A stretch of DNA of 17,348 bases from Pseudomonadota bacterium (GTDB taxonomy: Bacteria; Pseudomonadota; Alphaproteobacteria; Acetobacterales; Acetobacteraceae), in the NCBI GenBank assembly GCA_021826565.1, contig JAKAZJ010000005.1:1-17348 (forward strand), in the 5' to 3' direction. Positions 7,027 to 13,909 of the stretch are shown here, piece by piece. Each line of letters opens with the position of its first letter. Position 1 is the first letter of the stretch. Below the pieces are notes generated by a model. The model did no database searches, was not told where the DNA came from, and saw only the letters and a list, made by a program, of their open reading frames with translations. The position numbers were made by a program, and so were the translations under genes.

Positions 7027-8247
7027 ATGGCGCCGGATCCCAAGGCCGCTTTCATCGCCGCGCCCGCTGCGCCGTCCGGCCAAGCTCGCCGCCGCGCCGT
7101 GGCCTTCATCGTCCTGATCGGCAGCGTCAGCCTGTTCGCCGACATGACTTATGAAGGCGCGCGGTCGGTCACCGGCCCGTTCCTCGGCAGTCTCGGCGCC
7201 TCCGCCCTGGTCGTGGGCTTCGTTGCCGGGTTCGGCGAACTGATGGGCTATATGCTGCGCATCGTCTCCGGGCGGCTGGCCGACCGGACGGGGCGGTACT
7301 GGGGCGGGGTGTTCCTCGGCTATACGATCAACCTGTTCTCGGTACCGCTGCTGGCGCTCGCGCCCGGCGTGGCGGCGGCGGCGGCGTTGATGATCGCCGA
7401 GCGTACCGGGCGCGCGATCCGCTCGCCGCTGCGCGATGCGATGCTCTCCCATGCCGCGAGCCGCACCGGCCAGGGCTGGGGCTTCGGGCTGCACGAGGCG
7501 CTGGACCAGACCGGGGCAACGGTTGGCCCGTTGCTGGTCGCGTTCATTCTCTGGCGCCACGACGGCTATCGCACCGGGTTCGCGCTGCTGCTGTTCCCGG
7601 CCTGCGTCGCCATGGCGCTGGTGCTCGCTGCCGCGCGGGCCTATCCGCACCCGCGCGATCTCGCTCCGTTGTCGCGGCCGATCCTGGAGACCGGATTTCC
7701 CTGGAGCTTCTGGATGTACTGCGTGGCCGGCGGGCTGGTCGGCGCCGGTTATGCGGACTTCGCCCTTGTCGCCTATCACTTCGGTGAGGCCCGGATCATC
7801 GCCCCGGCCTGGATCCCGGTATTCTATGCCATCGCGATGCTGGCCGCGGGCGCTGCGGCGCTGGTGCTGGGCCGCCTGCTCGACCGCTTCGGGATCGTCG
7901 TGGTGCTGGGCGCGAGTCTGGTGGCCGCGCTCGCCACGCCGCTCGTATTCCTGGGTGGGTTCGGCGCGGCGCTGGCAGGCGTCGTGCTGTGGGGCGTCGG
8001 GATGGGCGCGCAGGATTCAGTGCTGAAGGCGGCCCTGGGCCATTTCGTGCCGGCCGAACGGCGCGCGACCGGCTACGGCACGTACGACATGCTGCGCGGC
8101 GTGGCCTGGTTCCTGGGCAGTCTGCTGCTGGGGTTCTTGTACGACCGCAGCATCGTCGCGGTGGTTGCGGCTTCGCTGGCGCTGCAGGTGTTGGCTGCGC
8201 CGGTGCTGCTGGCGGTCATGCGCCGGAGCGTCAAAATGGGCGGCTGA
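7027..8247 (+). CDS. MFS transporter
   Basis: 406-aa inner-membrane protein with about 11-12 hydrophobic helices. After a short cytoplasmic N-terminus, the first helix starts near residue 25 (AVAFIVLIGSVSLFADMTYE). The MFS loop 2-3 signature is GRLADRTGR (82-90). A second charged motif AERTGRAIRSPLRDAMLS (124-141) is typical of a subgroup of MFS permeases. LGRLLDRFGI in the second half is the equivalent of the first signature. It is the last gene of the riboswitch A operon, so it is a candidate exporter of fluoride, of a fluoride-containing compound or of a stress by-product. Substrate cannot be read from the sequence. It converges with the PAP2 gene, leaving 38 bases between stops. Confidence 0.88.
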   Translation: MAPDPKAAFIAAPAAPSGQARRRAVAFIVLIGSVSLFADMTYEGARSVTGPFLGSLGASALVVGFVAGFGELMGYMLRIVSGRLADRTGRYWGGVFLGYTINLFSVPLLALAPGVAAAAALMIAERTGRAIRSPLRDAMLSHAASRTGQGWGFGLHEALDQTGATVGPLLVAFILWRHDGYRTGFALLLFPACVAMALVLAAARAYPHPRDLAPLSRPILETGFPWSFWMYCVAGGLVGAGYADFALVAYHFGEARIIAPAWIPVFYAIAMLAAGAAALVLGRLLDRFGIVVVLGASLVAALATPLVFLGGFGAALAGVVLWGVGMGAQDSVLKAALGHFVPAERRATGYGTYDMLRGVAWFLGSLLLGFLYDRSIVAVVAASLALQVLAAPVLLAVMRRSVKMGG

Positions 8248-8285
8248 CCATGCGGGACACGCCACGCCGGCAGTTCGGGACCAAA

Positions 8286-8918
8286 CTATCGGTTTTGCCC
8301 GCACCGCGCCGCTGCTGGTTGCCGAGGGAACAGCCGTGGCGGAAGACGGAACAGCGCGATCGTTGCTTCGTACAGCGCCAGGCAGGGCAGCAGCAGCCAT
8401 CGGCGGGTGACACGATCGATCCGACTCGCCAGACGGGTCACCGCCAGAGCCACGGCCAAGGACCCGGCCATATCGAGCGGGAAATGGACTCCGACATAGA
8501 CCCGCGCCCAGGCCACCGCGACGCCGCCGGCGACCAGCAACACGGCCCAACGTCGCAGCACGCCGAGCGCGAGCAGGGAAAAGCCCAGGCTCCACAGGAA
8601 CGTCGCGTGGTCGGAGGGGAAGGAGTTATCCGGTGGGTGGGCGAGATACTGGTGACCCAACCCGATCATGAACGGCCGCGGATGGAAATAGACCAAGCCG
8701 GCGAGCTGATTGGCACTGATGGCGAGCAGCATCGTCAGGGTGGCCGCGAGCAGCCCGCCGCGATCCCGTACCCGGCCGCGGACCCACAGCGACACAAACA
8801 GCACCACCGCCAGCGGCACCAACCAACCGGCCAGAAAAAGCGCCGCGATGAGCACGATGCCGGGCGGATGCGCACTAGCGTTGATAAGAAGGAACAGGTG
8901 GTCGTTGAGCTGGTCCAT
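8286..8918 (-). CDS. PAP2 membrane phosphatase, BcrC/YbjG-type undecaprenyl-diphosphatase
   Basis: 210-aa integral membrane protein with five to six hydrophobic helices. The phosphatase motifs are YFHPRPFMIGLGH (77-89, motif 1), SFPSDHATF (99-107, motif 2) and RVYVGVHFPLD (139-149, motif 3), with catalytic His 104 and 145. The motif 1 context is that of BcrC/YbjG enzymes, which dephosphorylate undecaprenyl pyrophosphate at the periplasmic face to recycle the cell-wall lipid carrier. The start at 8918 has GGAG a few bases upstream. It is downstream of eno on the same strand, 60 bases away with a strong hairpin between. The link to fluoride would be replacement or over-supply of a fluoride-sensitive phosphatase, which is inference. 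Confidence 0.85.
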   Translation of the reverse strand: MDQLNDHLFLLINASAHPPGIVLIAALFLAGWLVPLAVVLFVSLWVRGRVRDRGGLLAATLTMLLAISANQLAGLVYFHPRPFMIGLGHQYLAHPPDNSFPSDHATFLWSLGFSLLALGVLRRWAVLLVAGGVAVAWARVYVGVHFPLDMAGSLAVALAVTRLASRIDRVTRRWLLLPCLALYEATIALFRLPPRLFPRQPAAARCGQNR

Positions 8919-8930
8919 AACGCTCCGGCG

Positions 8931-8965
8931 GGATCGGGTGCACGGCAGGCGCCGCCACCCGATCC
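8931..8965 (-). repeat. Perfect 10-base inverted repeat between eno and the PAP2 gene
   Basis: GGATCGGGTG (8931-8940) and CACCCGATCC (8956-8965) are perfectly complementary around a 15-base loop. The hairpin lies in the 60-base gap after eno on the minus strand. It is strong but not followed by a T-run, so it may attenuate or stabilise the transcript rather than terminate it. Confidence 0.6.
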
Positions 8966-8978
8966 TGTCGCCGTTCTG

Positions 8979-10283
8979 TCACAGAATGGCAACCCGGCCG
9001 GCTTCGGCGCGCGGCTGGAACGGGCTGGTGAAGACGGGCGCTGCGCCCAGTTCCTGCTCGATCTCCAGCAGCCGGTTGTATTTCGCGATCCGCTCGCCGC
9101 GGCAGAGCGAGCCGGTCTTGATCTGGCCGCTGCCCACCGCCACCGCGAAATCGGCGATGAACGCATCCTCCGTCTCGCCCGAGCGGTGCGAGACCACGGT
9201 GCGCCATCCCGCCTCCTGGCACATCCGTACCGCAGCTACGGTCTCGGTCACCGTGCCGATCTGGTTCAGCTTGATCAGTGCCGCGTTGGTGGTGTGCTCG
9301 GCGATGCCGTGGGCGATGATCTTCGGGTTGGTCACGTAGTTGTCGTCGCCCACGATCTGGATCCGCCCGCCCAGCGCTGCGGTATGGCGGCGAAACCCTT
9401 CCCAGTCGTGCTCACCGAGCCCGTCCTCGAGCGAGACGATGGGGTAGGCATCGAGCCACCGCGCATACATCGCCGTCATCTCGTCGCTGGTCTTGTGCCC
9501 GCCGCCGGAGCGGCGCAGCTCGTATCCGTCCGCGACCGCGAAGCCGCTCGCCGCCGGATCGAGCGCGATCGCCACGTCCGTGCCGGGGCGCAACCCGGCG
9601 GCGCGGATCGCGTCCACGATCAGATCGAGCGCCGCTTCATGGCCGGGCAGGTTGGGCGCGAAGCCGCCTTCGTCGCCCACCGCCGTCGGCAGGCCGCGCT
9701 GCTTGAGCAAGGCCCGCAGCGCATGGAACGTCTCCGCGCCGTAGCGCAGCGCCTCGGCGAAACACGGCGCACCGTGCGGGACGATCATGAACTCCTGGAA
9801 ATCGAGCGAATTGTCCGCGTGTGCCCCGCCATTGATGACGTTCATCATCGGCACCGGCAGGCGACAGGCGTTGGCGCCGCCGAGATAGGCATAGAGCGGC
9901 CGTCCGCAGGAGGCGGAAGCCGCCCGCGCCACCGCCATGGAGACACCGAGGATCGCGTTCGCCCCGAGCCGCGATTTGTCCTCCGTGCCATCGAGCGCGA
10001 TCAGCGCCGCGTCGATCGCCGCCTGGGCGAACGGGTCGGCACCGCGCAGGCTGGGCCCGATCACCTCGGCCACCGCGCGCATCGCATCGCGCACGCCCTT
10101 GCCGCCGTACCGGGTGGGATCGCCATCGCGGCGCTCGCAAGCCTCGTTCGCTCCGGTGGAGGCACCGGAAGGCACCGAGGCGGCGCCGACGGCGCCGTCG
10201 TCCAGCCTCACCCAGGCCCGCAGCGTGGGATTGCCGCGGGAATCGAGAATCTCAAGCGCCGTGATATTGGTGATGACAGGCAT
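8979..10283 (-). CDS. eno: Enolase (phosphopyruvate hydratase), fluoride-riboswitch-controlled copy
   Basis: 434-aa cytosolic enzyme converting 2-phosphoglycerate to phosphoenolpyruvate. The start [20 protein letters not shown] has AAGGAG six bases upstream. Family landmarks are [22 protein letters not shown], the Mg ligand Asp in ALDPAAS, Glu in VSLEDGL, Asp in VGDDNYVTN, the catalytic Lys in [10 protein letters not shown], and SHRSGETED with [13 protein letters not shown] near the end. Length is normal. Fluoride with phosphate and Mg is a classic enolase inhibitor, and eno is an established target class of fluoride riboswitches; here an aptamer lies on the same strand 135 bases upstream. 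This copy is probably additional to a housekeeping eno elsewhere, which the window cannot show. DDNYVTN departs from the common DDLFVTN. Confidence 0.97.
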   Translation of the reverse strand: MPVITNITALEILDSRGNPTLRAWVRLDDGAVGAASVPSGASTGANEACERRDGDPTRYGGKGVRDAMRAVAEVIGPSLRGADPFAQAAIDAALIALDGTEDKSRLGANAILGVSMAVARAASASCGRPLYAYLGGANACRLPVPMMNVINGGAHADNSLDFQEFMIVPHGAPCFAEALRYGAETFHALRALLKQRGLPTAVGDEGGFAPNLPGHEAALDLIVDAIRAAGLRPGTDVAIALDPAASGFAVADGYELRRSGGGHKTSDEMTAMYARWLDAYPIVSLEDGLGEHDWEGFRRHTAALGGRIQIVGDDNYVTNPKIIAHGIAEHTTNAALIKLNQIGTVTETVAAVRMCQEAGWRTVVSHRSGETEDAFIADFAVAVGSGQIKTGSLCRGERIAKYNRLLEIEQELGAAPVFTSPFQPRAEAGRVAIL

Positions 10284-10397
10284 GAGCAGCTCCTTGGAGG
10301 GCAGAGGCGGAACGGCGCGCGCGCCGACCGGCGAAGCCGCCGCATCGCGTGCAGGGAGCGGGTGCATGCTGGAAGCAGCGACGTGGCCACGCGGGCG

Positions 10398-10427
10398 GAC
10401 TCCAGAACAGCGTGTGTCATAGGAGTC
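10398..10427 (-). promoter_or_regulatory. Alternative hairpin of riboswitch C (expression platform candidate)
   Basis: On the minus strand GACTCC (10427-10422), the 3' strand of aptamer P1, is perfectly complementary to GGAGTC (10403-10398) with an 18-base loop. The layout parallels the other copies, but the GGAG arm lies about 117 bases before the eno ATG rather than at its ribosome binding site. A GTG nine bases further on opens a 60-codon frame that runs into eno out of frame. How this platform acts is unresolved. Confidence 0.55.
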
Positions 10428-10470
10428 ATCGGCCCGGGAGGCGGGCGTTTGATGGCGAACTCCACCGCCA
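10419..10470 (-). promoter_or_regulatory. Fluoride riboswitch (crcB motif), copy C, upstream of eno
   Basis: Minus-strand aptamer. GGCG (10469-10466) pairs with CGCC (10457-10454). P1 is GGAGTT (10463-10458) with GACTCC (10427-10422), closed by one G-U. The joiner ATCAAAC leads to P3, GCCCG (10446-10442) with CGGGC (10436-10432) around CCTCC. The tail is CGATGACTCCTATG. Base 2 of the usual GATGG is changed (GGTGG), otherwise the match to the consensus is close. Confidence 0.92.
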
Positions 10471-10475
10471 CTGCG

Positions 10476-10504
10476 GCTCTAACTGGAATCGATGTTACTG
10501 ACAA
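10476..10504 (-). promoter_or_regulatory. Candidate promoter for riboswitch C and eno
   Basis: Minus-strand TTGTCA (10504-10499), a 17-base spacer, then TAGAGC (10481-10476). The -35 is good and the -10 weak (3 of 6). Transcription would start near 10469, exactly at the first base of the aptamer, which is the main support. Confidence 0.5.
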
Positions 10505-10546
10505 GCGGCGGCGCGGACCGTTGCTTTGGGGACGAAAGGGGGAACG

Positions 10547-11212
10547 ATGCGAACCGTGCTGCTGATCCGCCACGGTCACGTCGAGGGCCTGGCGCCGGAG
10601 CGATTCCGTGGACGGTGGGACCTGCCACTGACGCCGCTGGGGCGCCGCCAGGCGCAGGCGACGGCCGACTATGTGCGCCAGCGCTGGCCGCAGACGCGGG
10701 CGGTCTTCGCCAGCCCGTTGGCGCGCTGCCAGGACACGGCGACCGCCATCGCCGCGGCGCTCGGGCTTCGGCTGGAAACCGTCGTGGGGCTGGTGGACCT
10801 TGATTATGGTGCCTGCCAGGGATTGACGCGCGACGAGGCGGCGGCGCGCTGGCCGCTCCTGGTCGCGCGTTGGCTCGTGAAGCCGCACCGGGTGCAGTTC
10901 CCTGGTGGGGAAAGTCTGTTCGCGATGGCGTCGCGGGCGGGCCAGGCGCTGACATCTTGTCTTGATACGGCCCCACCGGACGGCACCATAGCCCTGGTTG
11001 CCCACGACAGCGTGAACCGTGCACTGCTCTGCCAGGTCCTGGGCATGACCCTTTCGGAGTACTGGCGCCTGCGGCAGGATCCGTGTTGCGTGAACGTCAT
11101 CGAGGCCGGCACGGCGTTCCGCTTGGCGCTGATGAACGCCACCGACCACCTCGTCGGGGTGGCGGATCAGGTTCCCGGCGGCGTGGGGGCAGCTTCCGGT
11201 ACCGTGCCATGA
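10547..11212 (+). CDS. Histidine phosphatase (phosphoglycerate-mutase-like)
   Basis: 221-aa enzyme of the histidine phosphatase superfamily, which transfers phosphate through a phospho-histidine. RHGHVEG at 8-14 holds the catalytic His, followed by LTPLGRRQAQATADYV, FASPLARCQDTATAIA, a DYGACQGL segment (the WEG-like acid region) and the second catalytic His in ALVAHDSVNRALLCQVLG. Start at 10547 is preceded by GGGGGAACG. It may be a cofactor-dependent phosphoglycerate mutase, a CobC/RNase HI-linked phosphatase or a broad phosphatase; motifs do not separate these. It is divergent from eno and has no riboswitch of its own. Its 3' end overlaps the DUF190 gene on the other strand by 46 bases. Next to eno, a glycolytic phosphate-transfer role is tempting but unproven. 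Confidence 0.85.
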   Translation: MRTVLLIRHGHVEGLAPERFRGRWDLPLTPLGRRQAQATADYVRQRWPQTRAVFASPLARCQDTATAIAAALGLRLETVVGLVDLDYGACQGLTRDEAAARWPLLVARWLVKPHRVQFPGGESLFAMASRAGQALTSCLDTAPPDGTIALVAHDSVNRALLCQVLGMTLSEYWRLRQDPCCVNVIEAGTAFRLALMNATDHLVGVADQVPGGVGAASGTVP

Positions 11213-11583
11213 AGATGAAGTTGCTGCCGCAACCGTGCCATCAGGCCCGTGCGGCGCCGTCCGTATTGCAGCACCTGTGCCCGCTCGATCGTCACCAGGC
11301 CGCTTTCCATCATCTCGTCCAGAACCGGCAGGAAGCCGGTGATCTTCTCCTCGCTATCCACGATCTCGATCACCACCGGCAGATCCTGTGCCGGCGGCCA
11401 GAGATGACTTTCGTGCATCTGCGCCGAGCGGCCGAAGCCGAGCGGGCCGCGCAACACCGTGGCACCGGCCAGATGCTGCGCCCGCGCGCGGGCGACGATG
11501 GCGAGATAGAGCGGCTCCAGACCGCAGCGATCGGCGGTGCTGGTAAAGATCCGCAACAGGACGGCTTCGTGCGGAACGTCCAC
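11167..11583 (-). CDS. DUF190 (PII-like) protein 1
   Basis: 138-aa small soluble protein of the DUF190 family, which has a ferredoxin-like PII fold. The core is EAVLLRIFTSTADRC, HLAGATVLRGPLGFGRSAQM, DLPVVIEIVDSEEKI and SGLVTIERAQVL (about residues 6-105), followed by a basic C-terminal extension not seen in its neighbour copy. The GTG start at 11583 is chosen because GGAGG lies six bases upstream; a longer frame to 11676 has no such signal. Members of this family are commonly adjacent to the fluoride channel gene crcB, and the role is thought to be regulatory. It is second in a two-gene tandem, 89 bases after the other copy. Confidence 0.85.
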   Translation of the reverse strand: MDVPHEAVLLRIFTSTADRCGLEPLYLAIVARARAQHLAGATVLRGPLGFGRSAQMHESHLWPPAQDLPVVIEIVDSEEKITGFLPVLDEMMESGLVTIERAQVLQYGRRRTGLMARLRQQLHLHGTVPEAAPTPPGT

Positions 11584-11672
11584 GATGCACCTCCCGGACC
11601 CGTTGTCCGTCTGGTGCCGGCACGGACCGGCATGGGTCCTGTCATCGACAGTGGGGCGGGGCCGCCGCCGGA

Positions 11673-12011
11673 TCAAGCCCCCTCCGCCCTGGCCGGACGC
11701 CAGGCGCGGACCTTCTCCATCGTCACCAGACCGGTCTCGAGCAGCGCTTCGATCTCGTGCAGGAACGCCATGATCCTCGCCCCGTCATCGACGATCTCGA
11801 CCACGATCGGCGCACGCGGGCCGGCGTCGACGTTGATGTCGGAGCGCATGTGGCCCGAGGGACCGAACCCGACTGGTCCCGGGAGCACCGTCGCACCCGC
11901 CATGCCGGCGGCGCGCGCGCGATCGATCAGGACCCGGTAGGTGGGGTGGCCGTGCGCGCGGTCGTCCTCGCCGAGAAAGACCCGCAGCAAAACGGCTTCG
12001 TCCATCCGCAT
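11673..12011 (-). CDS. DUF190 (PII-like) protein 2
   Basis: 112-aa DUF190 protein with MDEAVLLRVFLGEDDR, GMAGATVLPGPVGFGPSGHM, APIVVEIVDDGARI and TGLVTMEKVRAW, parallel to the other copy over its whole length. The ATG at 12011 has GGAGG eight bases upstream; a second ATG two codons later is also possible. It is the first gene of the minus-strand tandem and diverges from the hyf operon promoter about 80 bases away. I see no riboswitch on its own strand. Two non-identical copies could form a hetero-oligomer of the PII type, which is inference. Confidence 0.88.
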   Translation of the reverse strand: MRMDEAVLLRVFLGEDDRAHGHPTYRVLIDRARAAGMAGATVLPGPVGFGPSGHMRSDINVDAGPRAPIVVEIVDDGARIMAFLHEIEALLETGLVTMEKVRAWRPARAEGA

Positions 12012-12090
12012 GGGCTTGGCCTCCGGATTGCGACCAAACCAGGATGGTGCCGTCCGGTGGCGCTGCCAAGGGGAGCGGATAAAATCGCGC

Positions 12091-12119
12091 TTGACTACCG
12101 GGACGGTGGTTGTTATCGA
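12091..12119 (+). promoter_or_regulatory. Candidate sigma-70 promoter of the hyf operon
   Basis: TTGACT (12091-12096), a 17-base spacer, then TATCGA (12114-12119). Transcription would begin at about 12126, a few bases before the first paired base of riboswitch D at 12133. The -35 is strong (5 of 6) and the -10 is weak. Confidence 0.6.
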
Positions 12120-12132
12120 ACAAGTCAGTTGT

Positions 12133-12180
12133 GGCGATGGAGTCCGCCCTTAACCGCCCTCAGGGCTAATGACTCCTCCT
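12133..12180 (+). promoter_or_regulatory. Fluoride riboswitch (crcB motif), copy D, upstream of the hyf-like operon
   Basis: The clearest copy. GGCG (12133-12136) pairs with CGCC (12145-12148). P1 is GGAGTC (12139-12144) with GACTCC (12171-12176). The joiner CTTAACC leads to P3, GCCC (12156-12159) with GGGC (12163-12166) around TCA, then TAATGACTCCTCC. It can be laid base for base on the Bacillus-type crcB motif GGCGATGGTGTTCGCC...TAATGACACCT, with P1 changed on both strands (GGTGT/ACACC to GGAGT/ACTCC). Confidence 0.95.
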
Positions 12181-12206
12181 GAATCCAGTCGGATGACAGG
12201 AGGGGT
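12172..12206 (+). promoter_or_regulatory. Shine-Dalgarno-sequestering hairpin of riboswitch D
   Basis: ACTCCTCCTG (12172-12181) can pair along all ten bases with CAGGAGGGGT (12197-12206), with one G-U. The 3' arm contains AGGAGG (12198-12203), the only strong ribosome binding site before hyfC. The 5' arm overlaps P1 of the aptamer, so the pairings compete. Confidence 0.85.
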
Positions 12207-12208
12207 GC

Positions 12209-12280
12209 GTGCGGACCAGAGCCTCAGACTCAGCCCGACAGAGCTTGTGCGCCGGTGCCCCGCCTGGGTGTGCCGCATGA
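12209..12280 (+). CDS. 23-aa leader ORF overlapping the hyfC start (ATGA)
   Basis: A GTG-started frame (MRTRASDSARQSLC..., ending GCAA) placed five bases after AGGAGG in the riboswitch hairpin. Its TGA at 12278-12280 overlaps the hyfC ATG at 12277. The hyfC ATG has no ribosome binding site of its own, so fluoride control would reach hyfC through translation of this leader. The same arrangement occurs upstream of the 114-aa gene near 1866. Confidence 0.5.
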   Translation: MRTRASDSARQSLCAGAPPGCAA

Positions 12281-13221
12281 CCCGAGACATCCTTTTGCAG
12301 ATCGCCCAGGTTTTGGCGGTCCTGCTGCTCGCGCCCCTGCTGCAAGGGATCATCCTGCAGTTCGAGGAACGGGTCCAGCGCGCGCAAGGCCCGGGGATTT
12401 TCCAGCCGTATCGCGATCTGTGGAAGCTGTTCCACAAGCAGCTTGTGCTGCCGGAGACCGCCTCCTGGCTGTTCTGGATCGCGCCGATCGTCGCCTTCAC
12501 CGCCATGATGACGGTGCCGATCCTGATCCCGGTCCTGACCAATTTCCCCCTGCCGCTGTCGGACATGGGCGACATTCTGGGCGGCGGCCTCATCCTGACC
12601 CTGGGCGGTTTTATGATCACGCTCGCGGGGCTCGATTCCGGCAGCGCCTATGGCGGGATCGGCTCCTCTCGCGCCGTGATGGTGGCGATCCTGGCGGAAC
12701 CCACGCTGATCCTGGTGTTCGTCGGCATTACCCTGCTCGCCAGGTCGATGCTGCCCTTCGTGGTGAACCACCTGCTGGTGGCACAACCGGCCGTCTATTG
12801 GAGTCCCGCGCATCTGTTCCTGGTGGCGGCGTTCTTCGTCCTGCTGCTGGTGGAAACCGACCGGCTGCCGATCCATTCCTCAACCCATGTCGAGGTCTAT
12901 ATGATCGAGGAGGGGCGCATCCTGGAATACTCGGGGCCGCTACTGGCGCTGCTGCGCTGGGCCTCGATGATGAAGCAGTTCATCCTCTATACGATCTTCT
13001 GCAACGTGCTGTTGCTGCCCTGGGCGCTGTCGATCGAGGGAACCGCGCTCGGGGCGCTGGGCGCGGCGGCGGCCCTGATGCTGAAATTCACCCTGGTCGG
13101 CTGCGCCGTCGTGGTGGTCGAAACCACCCAATCCCGCCTGCGCTTCTACCGCTATCAGGAGCCACTGGCGGCCTCCTTCCTGCTCGCGATCCTCGCCATC
13201 ATCGGCACGCAACTGAGCTGA
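12277..13221 (+). CDS. hyfC: HyfC/HycD-like membrane subunit (NuoH family)
   Basis: 314-aa inner-membrane protein with about eight helices, equivalent to complex I NuoH, which links the soluble arm to the proton-pumping membrane arm. Recognisable segments are ERVQRAQGPGIFQPYRDLWK (about 31-50), DSGSAYGGIGSSRAVMVAIL (near 125-144) with AEPTLILV after it, and ETDRLPIHSSTHVEVYMIEE followed by LEYSGPLLALL (about 195-230), the acidic loop typical of HyfC/HycD. Length matches E. coli HyfC. The start at 12277 gives a standard N-terminus (MTRDILLQIAQVL); an in-frame ATG at 12169 lies inside the aptamer and is unlikely. First gene of a tight operon behind riboswitch D. Confidence 0.92.
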   Translation: MTRDILLQIAQVLAVLLLAPLLQGIILQFEERVQRAQGPGIFQPYRDLWKLFHKQLVLPETASWLFWIAPIVAFTAMMTVPILIPVLTNFPLPLSDMGDILGGGLILTLGGFMITLAGLDSGSAYGGIGSSRAVMVAILAEPTLILVFVGITLLARSMLPFVVNHLLVAQPAVYWSPAHLFLVAAFFVLLLVETDRLPIHSSTHVEVYMIEEGRILEYSGPLLALLRWASMMKQFILYTIFCNVLLLPWALSIEGTALGALGAAAALMLKFTLVGCAVVVVETTQSRLRFYRYQEPLAASFLLAILAIIGTQLS

Positions 13222-13225
13222 TCCC

Positions 13226-13906
13226 ATGCTGGTCGCGCATCTCTCCCCGCTCGCTGCTTCGCTGTTCAGCCTGATCGCGATCGCGAGCCTGCTGCTCGCA
13301 TTCGTCATGCTCGGCTCGCGCTGGCTGCGGCACTACCTCTACGCCTTCGCGCTGGAGTCCTGGCTGATCGCGGTGCTGTCGGCTGCCGTCGGCTACTATG
13401 GGCATTATCCGGAACTCTATCTGATCGCAGTCCTCACGGCGGTGTTCCGCGGTTGCCTGCTTCCGTACTTGCTGCTGCGCATCATCCGCCGGCTCAACGT
13501 GGCACGCGAGCTGCACGTCATCGTCCAGGCCAGTTCCAGCCTGGTGATCGGGGCATTCGCTGTCGTGTTCGCGCTCACCGTGGCCACCCATATCGGCGAC
13601 GGCCTCGGCCTTGGCGGGACGGTGGTGGTGCTCGCGCTCACCGTGATGCTGTCGATGAAGCTGATCGGCTTCCTGATGCTTACCGTGCGGCACGAGGCGA
13701 TCAGCCAGATCCTCGGCCTGCTGGTGCTGGAAAACGGGATCTTCCTCGGCTCGCAGATCCTGGTGCCCGGCATGCCGCTGCTGCTGGAGATCGTGATCCT
13801 GTTCGATCTGCTGATCGTGGTCGCCTGCTTCGGACTTCTGGTGCAGTACCTGCTGAGCCATGTCGGCACCACCAGCAGCCTGCACCTGCGCCGACTGGTG
13901 GGCTGA
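13226..13906 (+). CDS. hyfE: HyfE-like membrane subunit (NuoK-related)
   Basis: 226-aa, very hydrophobic protein with about six to seven helices, matching hydrogenase-4 component E, whose C-terminal half is NuoK-like. Conserved-type segments are LYLIAVLTAVFRGCLLPYLL and, near residue 165, AISQILGLLVLENGIFLGSQ, where the Glu in LENGIF corresponds to the membrane-embedded NuoK glutamate used in proton translocation. Length is close to E. coli HyfE (216 aa). It begins four bases after hyfC with only a weak ribosome binding site, which suggests translational coupling. Confidence 0.9.
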   Translation: MLVAHLSPLAASLFSLIAIASLLLAFVMLGSRWLRHYLYAFALESWLIAVLSAAVGYYGHYPELYLIAVLTAVFRGCLLPYLLLRIIRRLNVARELHVIVQASSSLVIGAFAVVFALTVATHIGDGLGLGGTVVVLALTVMLSMKLIGFLMLTVRHEAISQILGLLVLENGIFLGSQILVPGMPLLLEIVILFDLLIVVACFGLLVQYLLSHVGTTSSLHLRRLVG

Positions 13907-13909
13907 GCC

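Noticed and set aside
8931..8965. Rho-independent terminator after eno
   Set aside because: The hairpin is strong but no T-run follows on the minus strand, so it is listed only as an inverted repeat.
7989..10565. 858-aa plus-strand frame opposite the PAP2 and eno genes
   Set aside because: Shadow frame; the minus strand encodes two recognised enzymes with all motifs.
12169..12276. In-frame ATG giving a 350-aa HyfC
   Set aside because: The ATG is part of the conserved aptamer tail (TAATGACTCC) with no ribosome site, and the extra N-terminus is not membrane-like.
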